DNA of 16,491 nucleotides from Sphingomonas sp. 32-62-10 (GCA_002280555.1 NCEE01000037.1:1-16491); one strand, 5' to 3'. Positions 1 through 7,594 are shown, counted from the stretch's first letter. Notes: a model not told the origin generated them from the sequence alone. A program made the numbers and translations.

Positions 1-154
1 TGCCGTGCACGGGCTTCAGCACGGTGATGCCGGGCCAATCGGCCAGTACCGGCACCGGCCCGGGCCCGCGGATCAGAAACGCAGCGGCGACGTTGAAAAG
101 TGCGCCTGCCACCGCCACGGCCAACACCAGGATCGAGGCGATCGTCAGCACCAT
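1..154 (-). CDS. hpnI: HpnI-like hopanoid glycosyltransferase, N-terminal fragment (continues beyond window)
   Basis: Only the first 51 codons are visible; the gene runs off the left edge. The reverse strand reads MVLTIASILVLAVAVAGALF and then, from residue 39, D-W-P-G-I-T-V-L-K-P-V-H-G. An N-terminal membrane segment (about residues 3-28) followed by a WP-x-(V/I)-TVLKP-(L/V)-HG strand is typical of the GT21-like glycosyltransferase HpnI, related to ceramide glucosyltransferases. In the family this enzyme attaches N-acetylglucosamine to bacteriohopanetetrol at the inner membrane. It is divergent from hpnA with 84 bp between the start codons. A GGAGGGA sequence at 167-173 (reverse strand) lies 12 bases before the ATG, a slightly long spacing. 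With the catalytic DxD region outside the window, another GT2/GT21 transferase is possible, but the hopanoid neighbourhood favours HpnI. Confidence 0.75.
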   Translation of the reverse strand, partial: MVLTIASILVLAVAVAGALFNVAAAFLIRGPGPVPVLADWPGITVLKPVHG

Positions 155-238
155 TTTAGTCCGTCTTCCCTCCGCAACACGGCTTTCCATCCCGCCCCCG
201 CGGCGTCTAGGGAGAAATTGAGGCCAAGGGGAGCGTTA
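155..238. promoter_or_regulatory. Divergent promoter region hpnI / hpnA
   Basis: This 84 bp gap separates two divergent starts, so it must hold or border the promoters for hpnI (minus) and for the hpnA-E operon (plus). I see no convincing -35/-10 pair on either strand. A strong ribosome binding site for hpnA, AAGGGGAG, lies at 226-233, five bases before its ATG. The promoter role is inferred from the gene arrangement. Confidence 0.5.
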
Positions 239-1237
239 ATGGATTTCACAGGCGTTCCGGTGCTGGTGACGGGGGCGAGCGGCTTTGTCGGCTCGGCGGT
301 CGCGCGCGCGCTGGCGGCACGCGGGGCCGACCTCCGCCTGCTGGTCCGCCGCGACAGTGACCGCACCAACACTAACGATCTCCGCGCCGATCTGATCGAA
401 GGCGATATTCGCGACGAGGCATCGGTGCTGCGGGCTGCAACCGGGGCGCGCTATCTGTTTCATGTTGCCGCAGACTATCGGCTCTGGGCGCCCGACCCAG
501 AGGATATCGTCCGCAACAATCGCGCAGGCACGCTCGCGGTGATGAACGCCGCGCGCGCTGCCGAGATCGAGCGGATCGTCTACACGTCCAGCGTCGCCAC
601 CCTGTTGCCCGATGACCACGGCGCAGCAGATGAAACCCGCCCCGCCACCCCGGAGCAGGCGGTCGGCGCATATAAACGTAGCAAGGTCGTCGCCGAACGG
701 CTGGTCGAGGCGATGGTGGCGGACGGCTTGCCCGCCGTCATCGTCAACCCCTCTACCCCGATCGGCCCGCGCGACGTGAAACCCACCCCGACCGGGCGAA
801 TCGTGGTGGAGGCGGCCAATGGCAAAATGCCCGCCTTTGTCGAAAGCGGGCTGAACCTGGTCCATGTCGACGACGTGGCGGCAGGGCATTTGCTCGCGCT
901 GGAGAAAGGGCGGATCGGCGAACGCTATGTGCTCGGCGGGCAGGACGTAACGCTGCGCGCGATGCTGGCCGAAATCGCCGGGATCATGGGCCGCAAAGCC
1001 CCCACGATCAGCATCCCGCGCACGCTGCTGTTCCCGATGGCACATGCGAATGAGGCGATCGCACGACTGACCGGCGGCGATCCGTTCCTGACGGTCGATT
1101 CGCTGAAAATGGCCGCGCACAACATGTATTATTCGTCCGCCAAGGCAGAGGCCGAACTTGGCTATCGCGCGCGGCCCTTTCCGGAAGCCTTGGCCGATGC
1201 GATTGCGTGGTTCCGCGCGGCGGGGAAGATCACGTGA
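239..1237 (+). CDS. hpnA: HpnA, hopanoid-associated NAD-dependent sugar epimerase/dehydrogenase
   Basis: This 332-residue protein of the extended short-chain dehydrogenase/reductase family is first in the hopanoid operon. The Rossmann nucleotide-binding motif TGASGFVG is at residues 11-18. The catalytic Ser region (YTSS, 115-118) and the Y145-xxx-K149 pair (YKRSK) are intact, and an LVHVDDVA segment follows at the usual place. HpnA is conserved in hopanoid clusters but its substrate is not settled; a role with activated sugars or the hopanoid side chain is assumed from the family. I chose the ATG at 239 because AAGGGGAG stands five bases upstream and the Rossmann strand begins a few residues later. 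An open frame extends back to base 5, but that part is antisense to hpnI. The stop overlaps the GTG start of hpnB, indicating coupled translation. Confidence 0.93.
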   Translation: MDFTGVPVLVTGASGFVGSAVARALAARGADLRLLVRRDSDRTNTNDLRADLIEGDIRDEASVLRAATGARYLFHVAADYRLWAPDPEDIVRNNRAGTLAVMNAARAAEIERIVYTSSVATLLPDDHGAADETRPATPEQAVGAYKRSKVVAERLVEAMVADGLPAVIVNPSTPIGPRDVKPTPTGRIVVEAANGKMPAFVESGLNLVHVDDVAAGHLLALEKGRIGERYVLGGQDVTLRAMLAEIAGIMGRKAPTISIPRTLLFPMAHANEAIARLTGGDPFLTVDSLKMAAHNMYYSSAKAEAELGYRARPFPEALADAIAWFRAAGKIT

Positions 1238-2370
1238 TTGCCCTCACCACAGGGGGCATCGCGCTAGCGGTGTGGCTGGTGCTGGTGTTCGCACGCGACG
1301 GCTTCTGGCTGACAGCCGAGCGTGACTCGCGCGGCCTGCCACCCGAACCTGCGCACTGGCCAGCGGTGACGGCGGTGGTACCCGCACGGGACGAGGCGGA
1401 TGTGATCGCGCGTTCGATCGGCAGCCTGATCGCACAGGAATATCCGGGCGATTTCCGCGTAATCCTCGTCGACGATAACTCCAGCGACGGCACGGCGGAT
1501 GTTGCGCGGGGATTGGCCGATGTCAGCCACCGTCTTACCATCCTTACCGGCCAACCCCTCGCCCCCGGCTGGACCGGCAAGCTCTGGGCCGTCAGTCAGG
1601 GCATCGCCGAAGCGGGCGACACTCCCGATTATCTCTGGCTGACCGACGCCGATATCGCGCATGCGCCCGATACGCTCCGCACGCTCGTGACCCGCGCGGT
1701 GGGCGAGCAGCGCGTGCTCGTCTCGCTGATGGCGCGGCTGCGGTGCGAGAGTCTGGCCGAACGCACGCTGATCCCAGCATTCGTGTGGTTTTTCCAGATG
1801 CTCTATCCGTTCGGCGCGGTGAACAAGCCGACCGGCATCGGCGCGGCGGCGGGCGGGTGCATGCTCTCCAATCGCGAAGCACTGGAGCGCGCAGGCGGCA
1901 TCGCCGCCGTGCGCGGCGCGCTGATCGACGATTGCGCCTTCGGGGCGCTGATGAAGCGGCAGGGGCCGGTTTGGCTCGGTCTGACCGATCGATCGGTAAG
2001 CATCCGAATCTACGACACATGGGCGTCGGTCGCGGCAATGATATCGCGTTCCGCCTATGCGCAGCTCAATTATTCGCTGGTGCTGCTGGCGGGTACCTTG
2101 TTCGGACTGGGACTGATTTACCTCGGCCCGGTCTTGCTCACCCTGTTCGGGCAGGGCTATGCCCAAGCCTTGGGATTTGGGGCTTGGGCATTGATGGCAA
2201 TCGCGTTTCAACCGATGCTTCGCTTCTATCGCCGATCGCCCTTATGGGGCGTGGCCCTGCCCGGCATTGCCTTGTTTTACGCGGGCTGCACCTTCCTGTC
2301 GGCCTGGGCGCATTGGCGCGGGCGTGGCGGCATGTGGAAGGGCCGCGCACAGGCGGCGATCGGCGCATGA
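1234..2370 (+). CDS. hpnB: HpnB, hopene-associated GT2 glycosyltransferase
   Basis: The product is a 378-residue membrane-anchored family 2 glycosyltransferase. An N-terminal hydrophobic segment (about 5-20) is followed by the GT-A fold: VVPARDEA (48-55), the nucleotide-sugar motif DDNSSDGT (80-87) and the metal-binding D138-A-D140 in LTDADI. Near residue 236 lies an I-D-D-C acceptor-region motif, and two or three membrane segments occupy roughly 280-365. HpnB is conserved in hopanoid operons, but its acceptor is unproven; the activity is a family assignment. I chose the GTG at 1234: it overlaps the hpnA stop (GTGA) and GGGGAAG lies five bases upstream at 1222-1228. Starting at an upstream ATG (1207) would overlap hpnA by about 30 bp without a better ribosome binding site. 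The stop overlaps the ATG of hpnC (ATGA). Confidence 0.92.
   Translation: MIALTTGGIALAVWLVLVFARDGFWLTAERDSRGLPPEPAHWPAVTAVVPARDEADVIARSIGSLIAQEYPGDFRVILVDDNSSDGTADVARGLADVSHRLTILTGQPLAPGWTGKLWAVSQGIAEAGDTPDYLWLTDADIAHAPDTLRTLVTRAVGEQRVLVSLMARLRCESLAERTLIPAFVWFFQMLYPFGAVNKPTGIGAAAGGCMLSNREALERAGGIAAVRGALIDDCAFGALMKRQGPVWLGLTDRSVSIRIYDTWASVAAMISRSAYAQLNYSLVLLAGTLFGLGLIYLGPVLLTLFGQGYAQALGFGAWALMAIAFQPMLRFYRRSPLWGVALPGIALFYAGCTFLSAWAHWRGRGGMWKGRAQAAIGA
2159..2191. repeat. Perfect 11-bp inverted repeat inside hpnB
   Basis: ATGCCCAAGCC at 2159-2169 is matched by GGCTTGGGCAT at 2181-2191, with an 11-base loop. The left arm can also pair locally as CCCAA-GCC-TTGGG (2162-2174), so two mutually exclusive hairpins are possible. 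There is no following T-run, so it is not a standard terminator. It may be incidental in GC-rich coding sequence. Confidence 0.5.
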
Positions 2371-3176
2371 CCGCGTCAGCTGCCACTCTAGCTTCGGGCA
2401 AGGGCCACAAGGACGAGAATTTTCCGGTCGCCAGCTTCATGCTGAAACGTGAGCACCGCGCCCCAGTGATGGCCTTTTATCGTTTCGCGCGTGCGGCCGA
2501 TGACGTGGCGGATAACGAATCGGCCCCGGCCAGCGAGCGGCTCGCGTTGCTCGGCGCAATGCGATCGACACTGGCGGGCACGAGCGACATCAATACCGAA
2601 GCGCTGGCGCTGCGCGGGGTGCTGGCGGAATACAAATTGTCGCCGCAGCACGGCCTCGACCTGCTGACTGCGTTCGAGCAGGATTGCACCGTCAACCGTA
2701 TGGCGACATGGGACCAACTGATCGATTATTGTCGCGTGTCGGCCATGCCCGTCGGGCGGTATGTGCTCTGGGCAGCATCGGACGCGCTGTGTGCCGCGCT
2801 CCAGGTGATCAACCATCTGCAGGATTGCGGGAAAGATTACCGCGCGATCGACCGCGTCTATATCCCGCTCGACATGCTGGCGGCGGCGGGGGCATCGGTC
2901 GAGGAACTGGGGGCGGAACGCGCCTCGCCTGCGCTCCGATCGGTCATCGTCGAGATGGCGCAGCGCACGCTGGTGCTGCTCAAGCAATCGTCGGTGTTCT
3001 CTTCGCAGATCAGGGACAAGAGGCTGGCGGTGGAAGTCGCGATCATCCAGCGACTGGCAGAAAGCCTCACGCGGCGGCTGATCACGCATGATCCGCTGAG
3101 TGAGCGGGTGCACCACGGCAAGGCGGAAATGGCGGGACTTGCCGCCTGGGCTGCGATTAAAAGGCTGGTGGTATGA
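2367..3176 (+). CDS. hpnC: HpnC, squalene synthase component (hydroxysqualene-forming)
   Basis: HpnC belongs to the squalene/phytoene synthase family. In the known HpnCDE route HpnD makes presqualene diphosphate, HpnC converts it to hydroxysqualene and HpnE reduces that to squalene. The 269-residue protein has the first Asp-rich motif (FYRFARAADDVAD, acidic residues 45-49) and the second (QDCGKD, 152-157, then DRVYIPLD), plus the HpnC-typical DPLSERVHHGKAE near the C-terminus. The ATG at 2367 overlaps the hpnB stop, and the stop overlaps the hpnD ATG. Something is odd near residue 134. Homologues I recall read GRxVL-DVHGES-xxW-xASDALC; here G130-R-Y-V-L134 passes directly to W135-A-A-S-D139. 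About ten residues seem missing in frame, matching the short total length (usually about 280-290). Both catalytic motifs remain, so activity is uncertain rather than excluded. Confidence 0.9.
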   Translation: MTASAATLASGKGHKDENFPVASFMLKREHRAPVMAFYRFARAADDVADNESAPASERLALLGAMRSTLAGTSDINTEALALRGVLAEYKLSPQHGLDLLTAFEQDCTVNRMATWDQLIDYCRVSAMPVGRYVLWAASDALCAALQVINHLQDCGKDYRAIDRVYIPLDMLAAAGASVEELGAERASPALRSVIVEMAQRTLVLLKQSSVFSSQIRDKRLAVEVAIIQRLAESLTRRLITHDPLSERVHHGKAEMAGLAAWAAIKRLVV

Positions 3177-4012
3177 ACCCCGACAATACCCCCGCCGCGC
3201 TGCAAGCCCAGGTTTCCGGCAGCAGTTTTTACGCTGGCATGCGCGTGCTGCCCAAGGCTGAGCGCGAGGCGATGTATGCCGTGTACGGGTTCTGCCGGAT
3301 CGTCGACGACATCGCCGATGACGAGGAAGGCGCGCGGGCGGACCGTGCCGCGGCGCTCGACCAGTGGCGCGCCGATATCGAATCGCTTTATGCGGGCGGC
3401 GATCCGGGCCAGGCGGCGCTGGTCGCCGAAGCCGTGCGGCGGTTTAAGCTCGACAAGGCGGATTTCCTGGCGGTGATCGACGGGATGGCGACCGATACCG
3501 CCGATTTCGTCCGCTATCCCAGCTTCGAAGAGCTCGATCTCTATTGCGACCGGGTGGCATCGGCGGTCGGGCGGCTGTCGGTGAAGATTTTCGGGATGGA
3601 CGATGCCGAAGGGGTGAAGCTGGCGCATCATCTGGGACGCGCGCTGCAGTTCACCAACATTTTGCGCGATATCGATGAGGATGCCGCGATCGGCCGGGTC
3701 TATCTGGCGCGCGAACATCTGGCGGCCGCAGGTGTCGACATGAGCAGCCCGGAGGCGGTGGCGCGCGACCCCAATATCGACCCAGCCTGCCGCGAGCTCG
3801 CCGCGCTGGCCGAGGAACATTATGTCGCGGCCGAAGCGATCCTGAAGCGCAAGCCCAAGGGCCATCTGATCGCGCCAAAGCTAATGGCGGCGGTGTATCA
3901 CAAGATCCTCGGGCGGATGCAGGCGGTCGGCTGGACCCCGCCGCGCGAGCGGATCAAGGTGAACAAGGTCGCGCTGCTCTTCACGGTCGGGAAATTGTGG
4001 CTGTTCCGTTGA
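3173..4012 (+). CDS. hpnD: HpnD, presqualene diphosphate synthase
   Basis: This 279-residue squalene/phytoene synthase family enzyme condenses two farnesyl diphosphate molecules to presqualene diphosphate, the first committed step to squalene. Features in order: SSFYAGMRVLP (17-27), the first Asp-rich motif R42-I-V-D45-D-I-A-D49-DE, a YCDRVASAVGRLS segment, the second Asp-rich motif R165-D166-I-D-E-D170 and the following GRVYL. Length matches the family and no segment is missing, unlike its paralogue HpnC just upstream. The ATG overlaps the hpnC stop by four bases (ATGA). The 3' end overlaps the start of hpnE. A phytoene synthase role is possible for such sequences in general, but position between hpnC and hpnE makes HpnD much more likely. 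Confidence 0.94.
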   Translation: MNPDNTPAALQAQVSGSSFYAGMRVLPKAEREAMYAVYGFCRIVDDIADDEEGARADRAAALDQWRADIESLYAGGDPGQAALVAEAVRRFKLDKADFLAVIDGMATDTADFVRYPSFEELDLYCDRVASAVGRLSVKIFGMDDAEGVKLAHHLGRALQFTNILRDIDEDAAIGRVYLAREHLAAAGVDMSSPEAVARDPNIDPACRELAALAEEHYVAAEAILKRKPKGHLIAPKLMAAVYHKILGRMQAVGWTPPRERIKVNKVALLFTVGKLWLFR

Positions 4013-5367
4013 AGGCGCACATTATTGGCGCAGGGATGGCCGGGCTTTCCGCTGCCGTCGAACTCACGCGCGCGGGCTTTGCGGTCGACGTTGCCGACAG
4101 CGCCGCGCAAGCCGGCGGGCGGTGCCGCAGCTATCATGACCCACAGCTTGGCCGGGTGATCGACAACGGCAATCACCTGGTGCTGGCCGGCAATGATGCG
4201 GTGATGGCGTATCTGGGCACCATCGGCGCGCGCGACCGGTTGAGCGGGCCGCCACACGCCGATTTCGAATTCGTCGATATAGGCGGGCTCTACCGCCCCC
4301 CTCGTCATTCCCGCGAAAGCGGGAACCTATCGCGCTCCAAAGATGAAGACGCTGAGGGTGAGCGAGGGGTTCCCGCTTTCGCGGGAATGACGGGAGGGGG
4401 GAGCGAGGCCCTTCCCTTCTCCCGCTGGACCTTCCGCCCCAATGACGGCGTGGTGCCGTGGTGGCTGTTCTCGAAACAGCGCCGCGTGCCTGGCGCAGGC
4501 CCGCTTGCCCATCTCGCGTTGGGCAAGCTACTGGTGGGTGGCAAGGCTGATACCGTGGCTGATCGGATCGCAACGGGTGGCGTATTGTGGGATCGGTTGC
4601 TGGAACCGGTGCTGTTGTCAGCGCTGAACACCGATCCGCGCGAGGGATCGGCATCGTTGGCGGCGGCGGTGGTGCGTGGATCGCTGGCGCGCGGAGGGCT
4701 GGCCACCCGCCCCCGCATCGCCGAGCCGACACTGGCAGCGGCGTTCGTTGATCCAGCGCTCGACTGGCTGCGGTCACGGGGCAGCGATGTGACGACCGGC
4801 AAGCGGCTGCGGGCGCTGGTGTTCGACGGTGATCGCGTCACCGCGCTCGATTTCGGCGACGGGCCGCAACCGGTGACCGGGCCAGTCGTGCTCGCGGTGC
4901 CTCCCTGGGTGGCCGAGGCGCTGGTGCCTGACCTGACCGTGCCCAATGATTTCCGCGCAATCGTCAACGCGCATTTCGCGTTCGCACCGCCGCCGGGCAC
5001 GCCCGCGATGATCGGGGTGATCGGCGGGACGACCGAATGGGTTTTCGCGTTCGAGGACCGATTGTCTATTACCGTGAGCGGGGCAGACCGGCTGGTCGAC
5101 ACCGACCGGGCCGAACTTGCAGCGCTGTTCTGGACGGAGATTTGCGCGGTCCACGACATCGACGCGCCGCTGCCCGCGTGGCAAATCGTGAAGGAAAAGC
5201 GCGCGACCTTCGCCGCGACGCCCGAACAGGATGCGCGGCGGCCAGGGGCGGCAACGCGGTGGCGCAACCTGTTCCTGGCAGGGGACTGGACGCAGACCGG
5301 GCTGCCCGCGACGATTGAAGGCGCGATCCGGTCAGGCGTGACGGCGGCGAGGTTGGCGGGACGATGA
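3997..5367 (+). CDS. hpnE: HpnE, FAD-dependent hydroxysqualene reductase, with in-frame repeat insertion
   Basis: HpnE is an amine-oxidase/phytoene-desaturase-like flavoprotein that reduces hydroxysqualene to squalene. The dinucleotide-binding motif G11-A-G13-M-A-G16 follows HII; a GGRCRS loop lies near residue 42, and the C-terminal FAD-binding segment LFLAGDWTQTGLPATIEGA is at about 427-445. I take the GTG at 3997 as start because GGGA (3989-3992) lies four bases upstream; a TTG at 4009 overlapping the hpnD stop (TTGA) is an alternative that removes four residues. The protein has 456 residues against roughly 410-430 usual. The excess is a stretch at about 100-135 (containing HSRESGN and FAGMTGG) encoded by a palindromic repeat inserted without stop or frame change between GGLYR and RWTFRPND. 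Whether it is spliced out structurally as a surface loop or disturbs the fold cannot be told from sequence. Confidence 0.93.
   Translation: MAVPLKAHIIGAGMAGLSAAVELTRAGFAVDVADSAAQAGGRCRSYHDPQLGRVIDNGNHLVLAGNDAVMAYLGTIGARDRLSGPPHADFEFVDIGGLYRPPRHSRESGNLSRSKDEDAEGERGVPAFAGMTGGGSEALPFSRWTFRPNDGVVPWWLFSKQRRVPGAGPLAHLALGKLLVGGKADTVADRIATGGVLWDRLLEPVLLSALNTDPREGSASLAAAVVRGSLARGGLATRPRIAEPTLAAAFVDPALDWLRSRGSDVTTGKRLRALVFDGDRVTALDFGDGPQPVTGPVVLAVPPWVAEALVPDLTVPNDFRAIVNAHFAFAPPPGTPAMIGVIGGTTEWVFAFEDRLSITVSGADRLVDTDRAELAALFWTEICAVHDIDAPLPAWQIVKEKRATFAATPEQDARRPGAATRWRNLFLAGDWTQTGLPATIEGAIRSGVTAARLAGR
4296..4400. repeat. Palindromic repeat (family A) inserted in frame in hpnE
   Basis: Two arms match as a perfect 25-bp inverted repeat: 4303-4327 and 4368-4392, with imperfect extension through C/G runs on both outer sides and a 40-base centre. 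Each arm is itself a hairpin, TTCCCGC-GAAA-GCGGGAA (4308-4325 in the left arm). Such arms are known to me as dispersed intergenic repeats in many proteobacteria, whose accidental translations give HSRESGN and FAGMTGG. Here the element is translated as part of HpnE, adding about 35 residues. Confidence 0.93.
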
Positions 5368-5378
5368 TTGTCCCACGG

Positions 5379-5450
5379 CCCGTTCGTGCTGAGCGAAGTC
5401 GAAGCACCCCGCGCTACCCTTGGCCTTCGACTGCGCTCAGGCCGAACGGG
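5379..5450. repeat. Palindromic repeat (family C) between hpnE and shc
   Basis: Arms at 5379-5407 and 5422-5450 are inverted copies (24 of 29 positions match). Each arm has the same fold: a five-base stem and a 12-base loop. The left stem is GTGCT/AGCAC (5386-5390 with 5403-5407); the right stem is GGCCT/AGGCC (5422-5426 with 5439-5443). Four of the five differences are compensatory and keep the stems paired. It fills most of the 124 bp gap between hpnE and shc. There is no T-tract, so it is not a standard terminator. Confidence 0.9.
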
Positions 5451-5491
5451 GGTGGTTCAAATTCTACACGATATCCTCTAGCCACTACATC

Positions 5492-7444
5492 ATGACCGCT
5501 ACCGCAACGATCACCGATCCACTCGCCGCCATCGATGCGTGCGCCAACCGCGCCGCCGATGCCTTGTCGCGCGCGCAAAAGGACGATGGCCACTGGGTGT
5601 TCGAACTGGAAGCGGACGCGACGATCCCCGCCGAATTCGTGCTGCTGAAACATTATCTGGGTGAGCAGCGCGATGCGACCCTCGAGGCCAAGATCGGCAA
5701 CTATCTGCGCCGTATCCAGTCCGCCGAACATCATGGCTGGCCGCTGTTCCACGGCGGCGCGTTCGACACCTCTGCCAGCGTAAAGGCCTATTTCGCGCTC
5801 AAGATGATCGGCGACGATGTGGACGCGCCGCACATGGTCCGTGCGCGCGAGGCGATCCATGCGGCGGGCGGGGCGGCGGCGGTGAATGTGTTCACGCGAA
5901 TTCAGCTCGCACTGTTCGGCGCTGGATCGTGGAGCGTCGTGCCAACAATGCCCGTTGAGCTGATCCTGCTGCCGCGCTGGTTCCCGGTGCATCTGTCGAA
6001 AATGTCGTACTGGGCGCGCACCGTCATCGTGCCGCTGCTGGTGCTCGCCGCAAAGCAGCCAGTGGCCAAGAACCCGTCAGGCGTGCTGGTCGACGAACTC
6101 TACACGCTGAAAGCAGCGCCACTGAAAAGCCAGGCGGCGGGTGCCAAAAGATCGTGGCAGGTCTTTTTCGGCGGACTCGACGTGGTGCTGAAGCGCGTCG
6201 AACCGCTCTGGCCCAGGGGTTTGCGCGCCAAGGCGATGAAGGCCTGTGTCGATTTCGTCACCGAACGGCTGAACGGTGAGGACGGGCTGGGCGCGATCTA
6301 TCCGGCGATGGCCAATTCGGTGATGATGTTCGATTGCCTGGGCTATCCTGAAGACCATCCGCACCGGGCAATTGCGCGCAAATCGGTCGAAAACCTGCTC
6401 GTGATCAAGGACGACGAGGCCTATTGCCAGCCCTGCGTATCCCCCGTCTGGGATACCGCACTCGCCGCGCATGCGATGCTGGAGGCGGGTGGCGAAGAGA
6501 ATGAACGCCGCGCAAGGGCCGCGCTCGAATGGCTGAAGCCACTCCAGGTGTTGGACGTGAAAGGCGACTGGGCCGAAGTGAAGCCCGATGTGCGGCCCGG
6601 CGGCTGGGCGTTCCAGTATAACAACGCGCATTATCCCGATCTCGACGATACGGCGGTGGTGGTGATGGCGATGGACCGGGCACGCGACAAACTGGCGCTG
6701 GCCGGCGGTTACGACGAGGCGATCGCGCGCGGCAATGAATGGACCGTCGGGCTGCAATCGAAGAATGGCGGCTTTGGCGCGTTCGATGCCGACAACACTT
6801 ATGATTACCTCAACAACATCCCCTTTGCCGATCACGGCGCGCTGCTCGATCCGCCGACCAGCGACGTGACGGCGCGCTGCGTGTCGATGATGGCGCAATT
6901 GGGCGAGACCGACAGCCCCGGGATGAAGGCCGCGCTTGCCTATCTGGCCGAGGAGCAGATGCCCGACGGATCCTGGTTCGGGCGCTGGGGGGTAAATTAC
7001 ATCTATGGCACCTGGTCGGTGCTGTGCGCGCTCAACGCGGCAGGCATTTCGCCCGAAGCGCCGACGATGGAACGGGCGGTCGACTGGCTGGTGTCGATCC
7101 AGAATGCGGACGGTGGCTGGGGCGAGGATTGCGATAGCTATGCGCTCGATTACACAGGCTACACCCCGGCGCCTTCGACCGCATCGCAGACGGCCTGGGC
7201 ACTGCTTGCCTTGATGGCGGCGGGAGCGGTGGAGCATCCGGCGGTCGCGCGCGGCGTCGAGTGGCTGGTCGCCAATCAGGACGCAGACGGACTGTGGGGG
7301 CAGGAAATGTATACCGGCGGCGGTTTCCCGCGGGTGTTCTACCTGCGCTATCACGGCTATCCGAAATATTTCCCGCTCTGGGCGGTCGCGCGGTACCGGA
7401 ATTTGAAACGGTCGAACGACAAGTCCGTGGCGTTCGGGATGTGA
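5492..7444 (+). CDS. shc: Squalene-hopene cyclase
   Basis: Shc (HpnF) cyclises squalene to hopene/hopanol at the cytoplasmic membrane and is the defining enzyme of the pathway. The 650-residue length is normal. The catalytic acid motif is D383-L-D385-D386 followed by TAVVV. QW repeats are evident: QKDDGHW near the N-terminus, LQSKNGGFGAF, EEQMPDGSWFGRWG, IQNADGGWGEDCDSY (from Q537) and NQDADGLWGQE. The C-terminal FYLRYHGYPKYFPLWA is typical. A stretch around 160-200 (LPRWFPVHLSKMSYWART) matches the membrane-binding region. I chose the ATG at 5492; the frame stays open to a TTG at 5420, but the extra 24 codons come from the family C repeat and do not resemble the enzyme. No good ribosome binding site is visible. 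The repeat and the 124 bp gap suggest that shc is less tightly coupled than hpnA-E, or has its own promoter. Confidence 0.96.
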   Translation: MTATATITDPLAAIDACANRAADALSRAQKDDGHWVFELEADATIPAEFVLLKHYLGEQRDATLEAKIGNYLRRIQSAEHHGWPLFHGGAFDTSASVKAYFALKMIGDDVDAPHMVRAREAIHAAGGAAAVNVFTRIQLALFGAGSWSVVPTMPVELILLPRWFPVHLSKMSYWARTVIVPLLVLAAKQPVAKNPSGVLVDELYTLKAAPLKSQAAGAKRSWQVFFGGLDVVLKRVEPLWPRGLRAKAMKACVDFVTERLNGEDGLGAIYPAMANSVMMFDCLGYPEDHPHRAIARKSVENLLVIKDDEAYCQPCVSPVWDTALAAHAMLEAGGEENERRARAALEWLKPLQVLDVKGDWAEVKPDVRPGGWAFQYNNAHYPDLDDTAVVVMAMDRARDKLALAGGYDEAIARGNEWTVGLQSKNGGFGAFDADNTYDYLNNIPFADHGALLDPPTSDVTARCVSMMAQLGETDSPGMKAALAYLAEEQMPDGSWFGRWGVNYIYGTWSVLCALNAAGISPEAPTMERAVDWLVSIQNADGGWGEDCDSYALDYTGYTPAPSTASQTAWALLALMAAGAVEHPAVARGVEWLVANQDADGLWGQEMYTGGGFPRVFYLRYHGYPKYFPLWAVARYRNLKRSNDKSVAFGM

Positions 7445-7484
7445 GCGGGGCGGTCTTCCGTGCTTCCCCTGCCCTACCGGCACC

Positions 7485-7574
7485 CGTCACCCTGAACTTG
7501 TTTCAGGGTCCAGCGTGCTCCAAGCTGTTCAGCCGTTGAGGCGCGGTGGATGCTGAAACAAGTTCAGCATGACG
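7485..7574. repeat. Palindromic repeat (family B) between shc and hpnG
   Basis: Arms at 7485-7511 and 7548-7574 are inverted copies (23 of 27 positions). Each arm is a hairpin with an 8-bp stem and 5-base loop: ACCCTGAA/TTCAGGGT in the left arm and ATGCTGAA/TTCAGCAT in the right. All four differences between arms lie at two paired positions and are compensatory. The element occupies most of the 150 bp gap between shc and hpnG; the rest holds only the hpnG ribosome binding site. No T-run follows either hairpin. Confidence 0.92.
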
Positions 7575-7583
7575 GATAGGATT

Positions 7584-7592
7584 GGGGGGAGG
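7584..7592 (+). promoter_or_regulatory. Purine-rich ribosome binding site of hpnG
   Basis: GGGGGGAGG lies just before the GTG at 7595 and supports that non-ATG start. The spacing is about two to five bases depending on which part pairs. Confidence 0.6.
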
Positions 7593-7594
7593 TT

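Noticed and set aside
236..1120. Open frame of 294 codons on the minus strand opposite hpnA
   Set aside because: Composition rich in R, H and D with no domain I can recognise, fully opposite a well-supported dehydrogenase gene.
1743..2366. Long upstream extension of hpnC
   Set aside because: It is hpnB read in another frame; the HpnC family begins near the ATG at 2367, which overlaps the hpnB stop.
5420..5491. N-terminal extension of shc from a TTG
   Set aside because: The 24 codons come from the right arm of the family C repeat (for example FDCAQAER), do not resemble the cyclase, and the ATG at 5492 gives the family's normal length.
7485..7574. Rho-independent terminator after shc
   Set aside because: The hairpins are strong but neither is followed by a T-tract, and a second inverted arm shows it to be a dispersed-type repeat.
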